DNA of 5,334 nt from Candidatus Zhuqueibacterota bacterium (GTDB taxonomy: Bacteria > Zhuqueibacterota > Zhuqueibacteria > Thermofontimicrobiales > Thiofontviventaceae): the NCBI GenBank assembly GCA_014729735.1, contig WJJN01000066.1, forward strand, positions 1-5,334, in the 5' to 3' direction. Below are positions 1-5,334 of the stretch, piece by piece. Both the position numbers and the translations under genes were made by a program. The notes below the pieces were generated by a model, which saw nothing but the letters and a program-made list of their open reading frames with translations, had not been told where the DNA came from and did not search any database. Positions within the stretch are counted from its first letter, which is position 1, and every line of letters starts with the position of its first letter.

Positions 1-968
1 AAAATTTGCCGACATTTCCTGCAGACGAAAAGGGAGTTGCTACCAGATCCGCGAACGGCAAAGTGATGAATGCTATCGCCGGGGAAATTCCATGGTTGAT
101 CGGTGGTTCGGCAGACCTTGCGCCGTCCACAAAAACGCTTATCGATGGCGCTGCATCTTTTGCCAAAGATGAACAGGGCGGAAGAAATTTGCATTTCGGC
201 GTGCGCGAACATGCCATGGGCGCAATTGTTAATGGAATGACATTAAGCAAGTTAAAAGCATATGGGTCGACTTTTCTTGTATTCTCCGACTACATGCGCC
301 CGTCGATACGGCTGGCTTCGCTAATGAAAATCCCGGCGATTTTCATTTTTACGCACGACAGCATTGGTGTGGGCGAGGATGGTCCAACGCACCAACCAGT
401 GGAGCACATCGCTTCGCTGCGAGCCATGCCCAATATTGAAGTGATCCGTCCGGCAGATGCCAACGAATGCTCGGTACTCTGGAAATATATTTTGAAAGTG
501 ACTGATCGTCCGGTCACGCTGGCTTTGAGTCGGCAGAATTTGCCAACGCTCGATCGTGAAAAATATGCCTCTGCAGAAGGTGCATTAAAAGGCGGTTACG
601 TTCTCGCCGATTCTAACGGTCAGCCGGATGTGATCATCATGGGAACCGGCTCGGAAATTCAACTCTGCATTACGGCATATGAAAAATTACACTCTGAGGG
701 CATCGATGCCCGCGTGGTGAGTATGCCCTGCTGGACACTTTTTGATGCTCAATCCGAAGATTACAAAGAATCGGTTCTGCCGCAAGCAGTCACTGCGCGT
801 ATCGCGGTCGAGGCAGGCGCTACAATGGGCTGGAGCGAATACACCGGCAGCAGGGATGCGGTTCTCGGCATAGATGATTTCGGTACCTCGGCACCGATAA
901 AAGATGCAATGCAGGAATATGGCTTTCATGTCGACGCAGTTGTGGATGCAGCAAAAAAACGAATTTAG
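1..968 (+). CDS. tkt: Transketolase, C-terminal part (5' end outside window)
   Basis: Transketolase moves two-carbon ketol units between sugar phosphates in the cytoplasmic non-oxidative pentose phosphate pathway, using thiamine diphosphate. The frame is open from the window edge, leaving 321 codons, about half of a usual enzyme of 650-670 residues. This covers the pyrimidine-binding and C-terminal domains. Counting from the TTG codon at position 6, visible motifs are GGSADLAPS (residues 33-41), FGVREHAMGAI (64-74) with the cofactor-activating glutamate at 68, the THDSIGVGEDGPTHQP block (116-131) with substrate-contacting histidines 117 and 129, and SRQNLP (175-180) with the phosphate-binding arginine. 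The TTG at 6 is an internal leucine codon, not a start, because homology already runs through it. The gene ends at TAG, 46 bases before the isomerase, which suggests cotranscription. Transketolase rather than DXP synthase is clear from these motifs. No internal damage is visible. Confidence 0.96.
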   Translation, partial: NLPTFPADEKGVATRSANGKVMNAIAGEIPWLIGGSADLAPSTKTLIDGAASFAKDEQGGRNLHFGVREHAMGAIVNGMTLSKLKAYGSTFLVFSDYMRPSIRLASLMKIPAIFIFTHDSIGVGEDGPTHQPVEHIASLRAMPNIEVIRPADANECSVLWKYILKVTDRPVTLALSRQNLPTLDREKYASAEGALKGGYVLADSNGQPDVIIMGTGSEIQLCITAYEKLHSEGIDARVVSMPCWTLFDAQSEDYKESVLPQAVTARIAVEAGATMGWSEYTGSRDAVLGIDDFGTSAPIKDAMQEYGFHVDAVVDAAKKRI

Positions 969-997
969 TGTGTGGATCCGCAGTTGATGTAGAAACT

Positions 998-1005
998 GAA
1001 GGGAG
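998..1005 (+). promoter_or_regulatory. Ribosome binding site of the isomerase gene
   Basis: GAAGGGAG lies nine bases upstream of the ATG at 1015, within the 46-base gap after transketolase. It supports this ATG as the start. The match to the Shine-Dalgarno consensus is partial but well placed. I see no convincing promoter or terminator in the same gap, consistent with a shared transcript. Confidence 0.55.
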
Positions 1006-1014
1006 CAGATCATC

Positions 1015-2724
1015 ATGATTGAAGAGTATGGTAATGAAAATTATATAGCCAGCCTCGGTGAGTTTCAAAGAACAATCGCCGGAGCGATTACGCGATTCCG
1101 AGAAAACAAAATTTTACAGCGAATCCGGAATCATGATCATTCGGTATGGCAACCGGAGCCGACAGAAATAACAAACCGGCTGGGATGGCTTTACAGCCCA
1201 CAGACAACAATGAAGGCGCTGGATGAAATTAATGATTTTGTGGAAGACGTGCGGGGCAGTGGGTTTACCAATGCTCTTTTACTTGGAATGGGTGGATCGA
1301 GTCTGGCTGCGGAAGTTTTCAGGCTCATTTTTGGGGTTAAAAAAAGATTTCTGGATTTGGAGATTCTGGACAGCACAGACCCCGGGGTAGTTCTGGAATA
1401 TGCGAAAAAATTTGATCCACAGAGGACTTTGTACCTCGTATCGACAAAATCCGGTAGTACAGTGGAAACGATTTCATTTATGAAATTTTTCTATAATCAT
1501 GTTCAATCTGCGGTGGGAGAAAACAACGCGTCTCGGCATTTCGTTGCCATTACAGATCCCGGAAGTCCCCTGGAAGAAACTGCCCGGTCGCTAAAATTCA
1601 GGAAAATTTTTCTGAATGATCCCAATATCGGCGGGCGTTTTTCTGCGCTCTCTTTTTTCGGAATTGTTCCCGCAGCGCTGGTTGGCATCGATTTGCAGAA
1701 GCTGCTCCAGCGGGCACAGGAGATGGTTGATTATTGTGAGATTGATTCTGAAAATAGGCTCAATTCCTGTGCGCACTTTGGTGTTGCACTGGGCGAGCTG
1801 GCGAAAGCCGGGACAGATAAATTGACGATGTTCTTCTCGGGGTCGTTTAAAGCTTTTGGGGCATGGGCGGAACAGTTAATCGCTGAAAGCACGGGCAAAG
1901 AGGGCAAGGGCATCTTACCGGTGGATGGCGAAGCAATCGCTGCGCCCGAAAAATACGCTCGTGATCGGGTGTTTGTCTATTTAAGGAAAAAAGATGAACA
2001 TGAACTTGATCGAGGAATTGATGCGCTGAAAAATGCCGAATTCCCGGTTATTGAAATCACTCTTGATGATGTTTATGATCTGGGTGCGGAATTTTACAGA
2101 TGGGAAATGGCGACGGCTATCGTTAGTTGGAGTTTGAATATAAATCCGTTCAATCAGCCAAATGTCGAATCTGCTAAAAACCGTGCGCGTGAAATGACGA
2201 ATTTATATAAAGAAACCGGAAAATTACCGGATGAGTCACCTTCAATCGAGCAGGACGGAATCAAATTTTATGGAGATACAGAGGCGGGTAATCCCGGGCA
2301 GGCATTGGGGATTTATCTTTCAAAAGCAATAAGCGGTGTAAATTATGTTGCAATGCAGGCTTATCTGAAACCATTCCCGAAGTTGAACGATGCGCTTCAT
2401 CGATTGCGCACAATGATTCAAAAGGAGTTGAGAATAGCGACGACAGTGGGATACGGTCCACGGTTTTTGCATTCCACAGGACAGCTCCACAAGGGCGATG
2501 CCGGAAACGGACTGTTTATCCAATTGACTGCTGATATGCCTAACGATGTACCTATTCCTGATGAGCCAGGCTCGGACAAATCGAGCATTAGCTTCGGAAT
2601 TTTGAAAACCGCACAATTTCAGGGTGATCGGCAGGCATTGCAGGAAAATGGCAGAAAGGTCATCCGAATCGATCTCGGCGCAGATCCGGTTCAGAGCATC
2701 AAGAAGCTCACGGAAATATTGTAA
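1015..2724 (+). CDS. pgi: Glucose-6-phosphate isomerase, stand-alone form of the transaldolase-fusion type
   Basis: This enzyme interconverts glucose 6-phosphate and fructose 6-phosphate in the cytoplasm. The 569-residue product has the two sugar-isomerase (SIS) domains of the family. GMGGSS (91-96) and the phosphate loop STKSGSTVET (143-152) mark the first; NIGGRFSALS (204-213) is the isomerase signature. EQLIAESTGK (286-295) carries the likely catalytic glutamate 291. GYGPRFLHSTGQLHKG (479-494) carries the likely catalytic lysine 493. The N-terminal stretch WQPEPTEITNRLGWL (45-59) and the LHSTGQLHKG ending recall the isomerase half of bifunctional transaldolase/isomerase proteins rather than the E. 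coli type, which has a different C-terminal motif. No transaldolase domain is attached: the ORF begins at ATG 1015 with a nearby ribosome site and an unrelated gene upstream. The reading frame is intact. Position between transketolase and an epimerase remnant fits a sugar-phosphate operon. Function is confident; subfamily assignment is from memory of motifs. Confidence 0.93.
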   Translation: MIEEYGNENYIASLGEFQRTIAGAITRFRENKILQRIRNHDHSVWQPEPTEITNRLGWLYSPQTTMKALDEINDFVEDVRGSGFTNALLLGMGGSSLAAEVFRLIFGVKKRFLDLEILDSTDPGVVLEYAKKFDPQRTLYLVSTKSGSTVETISFMKFFYNHVQSAVGENNASRHFVAITDPGSPLEETARSLKFRKIFLNDPNIGGRFSALSFFGIVPAALVGIDLQKLLQRAQEMVDYCEIDSENRLNSCAHFGVALGELAKAGTDKLTMFFSGSFKAFGAWAEQLIAESTGKEGKGILPVDGEAIAAPEKYARDRVFVYLRKKDEHELDRGIDALKNAEFPVIEITLDDVYDLGAEFYRWEMATAIVSWSLNINPFNQPNVESAKNRAREMTNLYKETGKLPDESPSIEQDGIKFYGDTEAGNPGQALGIYLSKAISGVNYVAMQAYLKPFPKLNDALHRLRTMIQKELRIATTVGYGPRFLHSTGQLHKGDAGNGLFIQLTADMPNDVPIPDEPGSDKSSISFGILKTAQFQGDRQALQENGRKVIRIDLGADPVQSIKKLTEIL

Positions 2725-2737
2725 TCCCGGCAGATTC

Positions 2738-2744
2738 AGGAGGT
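2738..2744 (+). promoter_or_regulatory. Strong Shine-Dalgarno site of the epimerase remnant
   Basis: AGGAGGT, a perfect anti-Shine-Dalgarno match, sits four bases upstream of TTG 2749. It fixes the start of the epimerase reading at a TTG codon, because no ATG or GTG lies at suitable spacing in the same frame. It shows that the gene was once, or still is, efficiently translated. Confidence 0.7.
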
Positions 2745-2748
2745 AATT

Positions 2749-3098
2749 TTGGTCAGCAATGAGCCAGCGATTCTGACTGCTGATTTGTCACGTCTCGGAG
2801 TTCAAGCGGTCGAAGCCGAAGCAGCAGGAGTTGAGTCTCTACAGGTGGATGTGATGGACGGACATTTTGTTCCCGATATAACCGTCGGTCCCGGAATGGT
2901 AAAAGCGCTGCGAAGCCTGTTGCGGTTGAATCTGAAAATCATTTGTTAATAGATGAGCCGCTACGTTTTATTAGTCAATTTACAAATGGCGGGGCGAATC
3001 GAGTCACTATTCATTTTGAATCGAGCCAAAGATTACCCGAAACCGTTGCTCCAAATATCCTCGCAATTCAAGATGCAATCGAAAAAATTGAAATGTGA
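2749..3098 (+). pseudogene. rpe: Ribulose-phosphate 3-epimerase, frameshifted and truncated
   Basis: An intact epimerase (about 215-225 residues, TIM barrel) converts ribulose 5-phosphate to xylulose 5-phosphate, which feeds transketolase. Here the first frame gives 66 residues from TTG 2749, including VDVMDGHFVPDITVGPG (33-49), unmistakably this family, then stops at 2947-2949. Dropping back one base at about 2940 restores homology: HLLIDEP, then QFTNGGANRVTIHFESS, the family's usual block with its second metal-ligand histidine. This second frame runs 52 codons to TGA 3096-3098. The two pieces together make about 118 residues. The C-terminal half is missing, including the LNPxT, NPGFGGQ, DGG and GSAIF motifs and the catalytic aspartate, and I do not find it in any frame before the converging gene. 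One lost base explains the frameshift, but not the missing half. Residue 32 is Gln where many family members have a metal-binding His. Identity is confident; whether the damage is biological or an assembly fault cannot be told here. Confidence 0.85.
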
Positions 3099-3101
3099 AT
3101 A

Positions 3102-3641
3102 TCAGGGCATTTCGGCTAACTTTAGCTCTACGAGAACCTTTACCGTACTGTCCGGCATCACCAGTTTTGACAGCATTTTCGCTGAAGGTAATTCCGCTCC
3201 GGTAACCGACGAATCATTGTTCGTCGGATCTGCATGCCACTTTTTGATTTGATATGCCCAGCGATACGCTTCGATTTTCGCAGCCTTTTCCGCATAATTC
3301 AACGCCAGAGAAGGCGTTTGAGCATTTTCCGGCGGAACTCCTTCTCCGAATGCCAGCACCCGGCTATGCTGCTGGTCATATCCTGCTTCTACAAGTTGCT
3401 TACGAGCCTCGATATTATCCGGATTCTCCTGCAGCGTTTTTAACCGTTCTTCAAATACATACATCAACGAATCGTAATTCATTTCGATTTCATACAACTG
3501 ACTTTCTGTTTCACCGGATAATGAATATTCAACCTCTTTCTCAGCAGTAGACTGCAGTTGCTCTTTTTCTTTTTCGTCCTTAGAACAACCACTCATACCG
3601 ATAAGAAGAGTCAGAAGCAATCTTCCTGTAATGCGCCACAT
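3102..3641 (-). CDS. Small lipoprotein of unknown function
   Basis: I do not recognise the family. The 179-residue product begins with a lipoprotein signal: Arg at 3 and 7, a hydrophobic stretch LLLTLLIGM (8-16), and a lipobox-like MSGC ending at Cys 19. Ser at +2 would favour the outer membrane in a diderm. Met at -3 is less usual. After the cysteine comes a charged Lys/Glu-rich linker (about 20-38). Then follow mostly helical segments, with a DNIEARKQLVEAGYD stretch (around 74-88) and LALNYAEKAAKIEAYRWAYQI further on, which have a TPR-like flavour but no repeat I can prove. The start at ATG 3639-3641 has a clear AAAGGAGAT site just upstream. It follows the homocysteinase gene on the same strand, but a strong terminator separates them. 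Its stop is three bases from the epimerase remnant, so its own C-terminus may have been altered by the same event. It could be an assembly or scaffolding lipoprotein; no function is assigned. Confidence 0.75.
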   Translation of the reverse strand: MWRITGRLLLTLLIGMSGCSKDEKEKEQLQSTAEKEVEYSLSGETESQLYEIEMNYDSLMYVFEERLKTLQENPDNIEARKQLVEAGYDQQHSRVLAFGEGVPPENAQTPSLALNYAEKAAKIEAYRWAYQIKKWHADPTNNDSSVTGAELPSAKMLSKLVMPDSTVKVLVELKLAEMP

Positions 3642-3644
3642 AGT

Positions 3645-3653
3645 ATCTCCTTT
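3645..3653 (-). promoter_or_regulatory. Ribosome binding site of the lipoprotein gene
   Basis: Read on the minus strand this is AAAGGAGAT, three bases before the ATG at 3641 and about five bases from its GGAG core. It supports both the reality and the start of the lipoprotein gene. It lies only about a dozen bases past the T-tract of the upstream terminator. Confidence 0.65.
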
Positions 3654-3664
3654 TTTGAGTAGAT

Positions 3665-3694
3665 AAAAAAGAAAATCCGCCGGCGAACCGGCGG
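3665..3694 (-). terminator. Intrinsic terminator after the homocysteinase gene
   Basis: On the minus strand, a perfect 7-bp all-G/C stem (CCGCCGG paired with CCGGCGG, 3677-3694) closes a four-base loop. A T-rich tract, TTTTCTTTTTT (3675 down to 3665), follows after one base. It begins nine bases past the TAA of the homocysteinase gene. This is a textbook rho-independent terminator for the methyl-cycle transcript. On the plus strand the hairpin has no long T run, so it is not an obvious bidirectional terminator. Confidence 0.85.
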
Positions 3695-3703
3695 TATATT
3701 ATT

Positions 3704-4963
3704 TTATGTTCCCATTTCCCAGGAAGCCAGATATTTTTTCTGTTCAGGCGTCAGTTCATCAATGGTTACATGCATTGATTTAAGTTTCAACTGCGCTACC
3801 CAGTCTTCGATTTCTTTTGAAACATTGTAAACCCGGTTCGTCAATTTTCCGGCATTTTGAATGACATGTTCAGTTGCCAGCGCCTGGGTGGAAAAACTCA
3901 TGTCCATAACCGAGGCTGGATGACCCTCGGCTGCCGCAAGATTGATCAACCGACCGTCGGCGAGTAAATTGATCCGGCGACCATCGGGCAGGATATACTG
4001 ATCCACATATTTTCGGATATCCTTCCGAACTTCCTTTGCCATTTCCTTCAGCGCCGGAATATCGATTTCTACATTAAAATGACCGGAATTGGCAACGATT
4101 GCGCCGTCCCGCATCAGTTTAAAATGTTCGCCCCGAATCACATTAATATCACCAGTCAACGTGCAGAACAAATCGGCGATGGGTGCAGCGTCTTCCATTT
4201 TCATGACCAGAAATCCATCCATTGCTGCTTCCAGCGCCCGGATCGGTTGAACTTCGGTGACGATGACATTTGCACCCATTCCCTTGCAGCGCATGGCAAA
4301 GCCGCGTCCGCACCAGCCGTAACCTGCAACAACGACTGTTTTCCCGGCGAGTAAAATATCGGTTGCTCTCACAATTCCATCTACCGTGGATTGACCGGTT
4401 CCGTAGCGGTTGTCAAAAAGATTTTTAGTAGTGGCATCGTTTACTGCGATAACCGGGAACTTGAGCGCACCATCCTTTTCCATCGCGCGCAGCCTGATTA
4501 CGCCAGTGGTTGTTTCTTCCATACTTCCCAACATCTGTTTTGCCAGCTCCGGATAATCGAAATGAATCGTGGAAACCAGATCCGCACCATCGTCCATCGT
4601 CACCTGCGGGCTGTGCTCGATGGCGGCTTTAATGTGCTTATAATATGTGTCGTTGTCTTCTCCTTTAATGGCAAACACCGGTATCTCGAAATCCTTTACC
4701 AGCGAAGCTGTGACATCATCCTGAGTAGATAGCGGATTCGACGCGCACATTACCAGATCGGCGCCACCGGCTTTAAGTGTCCGTGCCAGATTCGCAGTTT
4801 CTGCGGTCATGTGCAGACAGGCAGACATCTTCACATCTTTCAGCGGTTTTTCTTTTCCGAACCGGTCTCTCACCATTTTCAATACCGGCATATCATTATC
4901 AGCCCATTCAATCCGTCGTTTTCCTTCGGTAGCCAAATCTATATTTGCAATATCGTATTTCAA
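3704..4963 (-). CDS. ahcY: S-adenosylhomocysteinase (adenosylhomocysteine hydrolase), short form
   Basis: This NAD-dependent cytoplasmic enzyme reversibly splits S-adenosylhomocysteine into adenosine and homocysteine, relieving product inhibition of methyltransferases. I choose TTG 4963 as start (419 residues): AGGAGG lies four bases upstream, and the product then begins MKYDIANIDLA, like homologues. ATG 4987 would add eight residues but has no ribosome site, and its codons contain the AGGAGG. Numbering from that ATG, substrate residues are in CLHMTAET (57-64, His 59), DDG (132-134) and EETTTG (157-162). NDATTKNLFDN (183-193) holds catalytic Lys 188 and Asp 192. The NAD fold has GYGWCGRG (222-229); later come NSGHF (300-304) and the GHP motif (355-357). 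The protein lacks the roughly 40-residue insertion of long bacterial forms. It ends at YLASWEMGT without the Lys/Tyr-containing tail (DHYRY) that contacts NAD across subunits in human-type enzymes, resembling archaeal and Thermotoga forms. It follows the AdoMet synthetase gene, a natural partner. Confidence 0.95.
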   Translation of the reverse strand: MKYDIANIDLATEGKRRIEWADNDMPVLKMVRDRFGKEKPLKDVKMSACLHMTAETANLARTLKAGGADLVMCASNPLSTQDDVTASLVKDFEIPVFAIKGEDNDTYYKHIKAAIEHSPQVTMDDGADLVSTIHFDYPELAKQMLGSMEETTTGVIRLRAMEKDGALKFPVIAVNDATTKNLFDNRYGTGQSTVDGIVRATDILLAGKTVVVAGYGWCGRGFAMRCKGMGANVIVTEVQPIRALEAAMDGFLVMKMEDAAPIADLFCTLTGDINVIRGEHFKLMRDGAIVANSGHFNVEIDIPALKEMAKEVRKDIRKYVDQYILPDGRRINLLADGRLINLAAAEGHPASVMDMSFSTQALATEHVIQNAGKLTNRVYNVSKEIEDWVAQLKLKSMHVTIDELTPEQKKYLASWEMGT

Positions 4964-4967
4964 AACT

Positions 4968-4973
4968 CCTCCT
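4968..4973 (-). promoter_or_regulatory. Shine-Dalgarno site that decides the homocysteinase start
   Basis: AGGAGG on the minus strand lies four bases before TTG 4963. It is inside the codons that would be used if translation began at ATG 4987. The region before that ATG is an A/T-rich stretch with no Shine-Dalgarno match. The site therefore favours a TTG start, as also seen for the epimerase reading in this window. Confidence 0.65.
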
Positions 4974-4999
4974 ATCGTAAATTTCATTTATTAATTTTG

Positions 5000-5027
5000 A
5001 TCATAAAAAATTATCATTAACCGGCAA
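5000..5027 (-). promoter_or_regulatory. Possible secondary promoter between the two methyl-cycle genes
   Basis: On the minus strand, TTGCCG (5027-5022; four of six bases of the -35 consensus) and TATGAT (5005-5000; five of six of the -10 consensus) are 16 bases apart. They lie at the end of the AdoMet synthetase gene and in the A/T-rich gap after it. A transcript starting around 4992-4994 would leave about 30 bases before TTG 4963. The match is modest, and A/T-rich gaps often give such matches by chance, so this is only a candidate. Confidence 0.22.
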
Positions 5028-5334
5028 GCGCGTCAACCATGTCGGTTTGTTCCCAGGTAAATGCATCTCCGCTCCTTCCGAAATGTCCGTATGCAGCGGT
5101 TTTTTTATAAACCGGTCGGTCAAGCTTTAATTTTTCGATCATTCCCCTGGGAGTCAAGTCGAAATGTTTGCGTACCAGTTTTTCGATGTCGGTGTCCTGC
5201 ATTTTCGAAGTACCGTTTGTATTGATATTGATCGATACCGGTTCTGCCACACCAATCGCATACGCTAACTGCACTGTACACTGCTTTGCCAACTTGGCGG
5301 CGACAATGTTTTTCGCGACCCAGCGGGCGGCGTA
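5017..5334 (-). CDS. metK: S-adenosylmethionine synthetase, C-terminal part (5' end outside window)
   Basis: The enzyme makes S-adenosylmethionine from methionine and ATP in the cytoplasm. Only the last 105 residues are here, about a quarter of the usual 380-400, in a frame open to the window edge. The visible sequence is characteristic: YAARWVAKNIVAAKLA, then CTVQLAYAIGVAEPVSI, LVRKHFDLTPRGMI, and RPVYKKTAAYGHFGR close to the end, followed by WEQTDMVDAL. All match the conserved C-terminal domain of bacterial MetK. An internal ATG at 5290-5292 is not the start, because homology continues upstream of it to 5334. The stop TAA (5017-5019) is 53 bases before TTG 4963 of the homocysteinase gene on the same strand, so the two likely form a methyl-cycle operon. 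Any SAM-sensing leader would lie upstream of the gene, outside this window. Confidence 0.96.
   Translation of the reverse strand, partial: YAARWVAKNIVAAKLAKQCTVQLAYAIGVAEPVSININTNGTSKMQDTDIEKLVRKHFDLTPRGMIEKLKLDRPVYKKTAAYGHFGRSGDAFTWEQTDMVDALAG

Noticed and set aside
687..1068. Minus-strand open frames over the end of transketolase and the gap before the isomerase
   Set aside because: Low-complexity, Cys/His-rich readings antisense to conserved coding sequence, with no ribosome site.
3100..3240. GISAN and FVGSA strings on the plus strand, resembling epimerase motifs (G-I-S-x-N-P and GSAIF)
   Set aside because: They are too close together (about 36 residues apart, against roughly 80-90 in a real enzyme), lack the following proline and the NPGFGGQ and DGG motifs between them, and are antisense to a better-supported gene. 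GISAN could mark remaining epimerase homology up to about 3120, but the case is weak.
2953..3252. Plus-strand open frame beginning with ATG just after the epimerase stop
   Set aside because: It is a third reading over the epimerase remnant and then antisense to the lipoprotein. It has no ribosome site and no family resemblance as a whole.
3254..3550. Plus-strand open frames opposite the lipoprotein gene
   Set aside because: No ribosome site, no recognisable motifs, and the opposite strand carries a signal peptide and a good start.
4079..4732. Plus-strand open frames opposite the homocysteinase gene
   Set aside because: They are antisense shadows of an unmistakable conserved enzyme.
4988..5016. 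A/T-rich gap as a possible hairpin terminator between the two methyl-cycle genes
   Set aside because: TTAAT/ATTAA arms can pair weakly, but there is no G/C stem followed by a T run, so termination there is unlikely.

Overview
The window looks like ordinary bacterial chromosome carrying central-metabolism genes in two converging groups. Codons are of mixed base composition, Shine-Dalgarno sites are clear, and TTG starts appear to be used. I cannot name the organism with confidence. A stand-alone glucose-6-phosphate isomerase resembling the isomerase half of transaldolase-isomerase fusions, a short-form S-adenosylhomocysteinase and a diderm-type lipoprotein together suggest an uncultured Gram-negative lineage, perhaps near the FCB/Calditrichota/KSB1 groups. 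That placement is inference only.

Left half, plus strand (1-3098): a run for sugar-phosphate interconversion. It holds the C-terminal half of transketolase (cut by the window start), a complete glucose-6-phosphate isomerase, and a ribulose-phosphate 3-epimerase reading that is broken. The epimerase starts well, with a strong Shine-Dalgarno site and a TTG start. It then loses one base near 2933-2940, continues recognisably in the next frame, and stops at 3098, about 100 residues short of a normal enzyme. The catalytic C-terminal half is absent. The three genes are closely spaced and codirectional, so they are probably one operon linking glycolysis and the non-oxidative pentose phosphate pathway.

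Right half, minus strand (3102-5334, read right to left): the C-terminal part of S-adenosylmethionine synthetase (cut by the window end), S-adenosylhomocysteinase, a strong intrinsic terminator, and a small lipoprotein of unknown function. The first two act in the activated methyl cycle: one makes the methyl donor and the other clears the S-adenosylhomocysteine left by methyltransferases. The homocysteinase probably starts at TTG 4963, not at the ATG at 4987.

The two groups meet tail to tail with only three bases between the epimerase stop and the lipoprotein stop, and with no terminator visible. This suggests a deletion or rearrangement junction there, or an assembly error. I see no mobile element, CRISPR array, RNA gene or clearly new system; the broken epimerase and its junction are the most notable feature.
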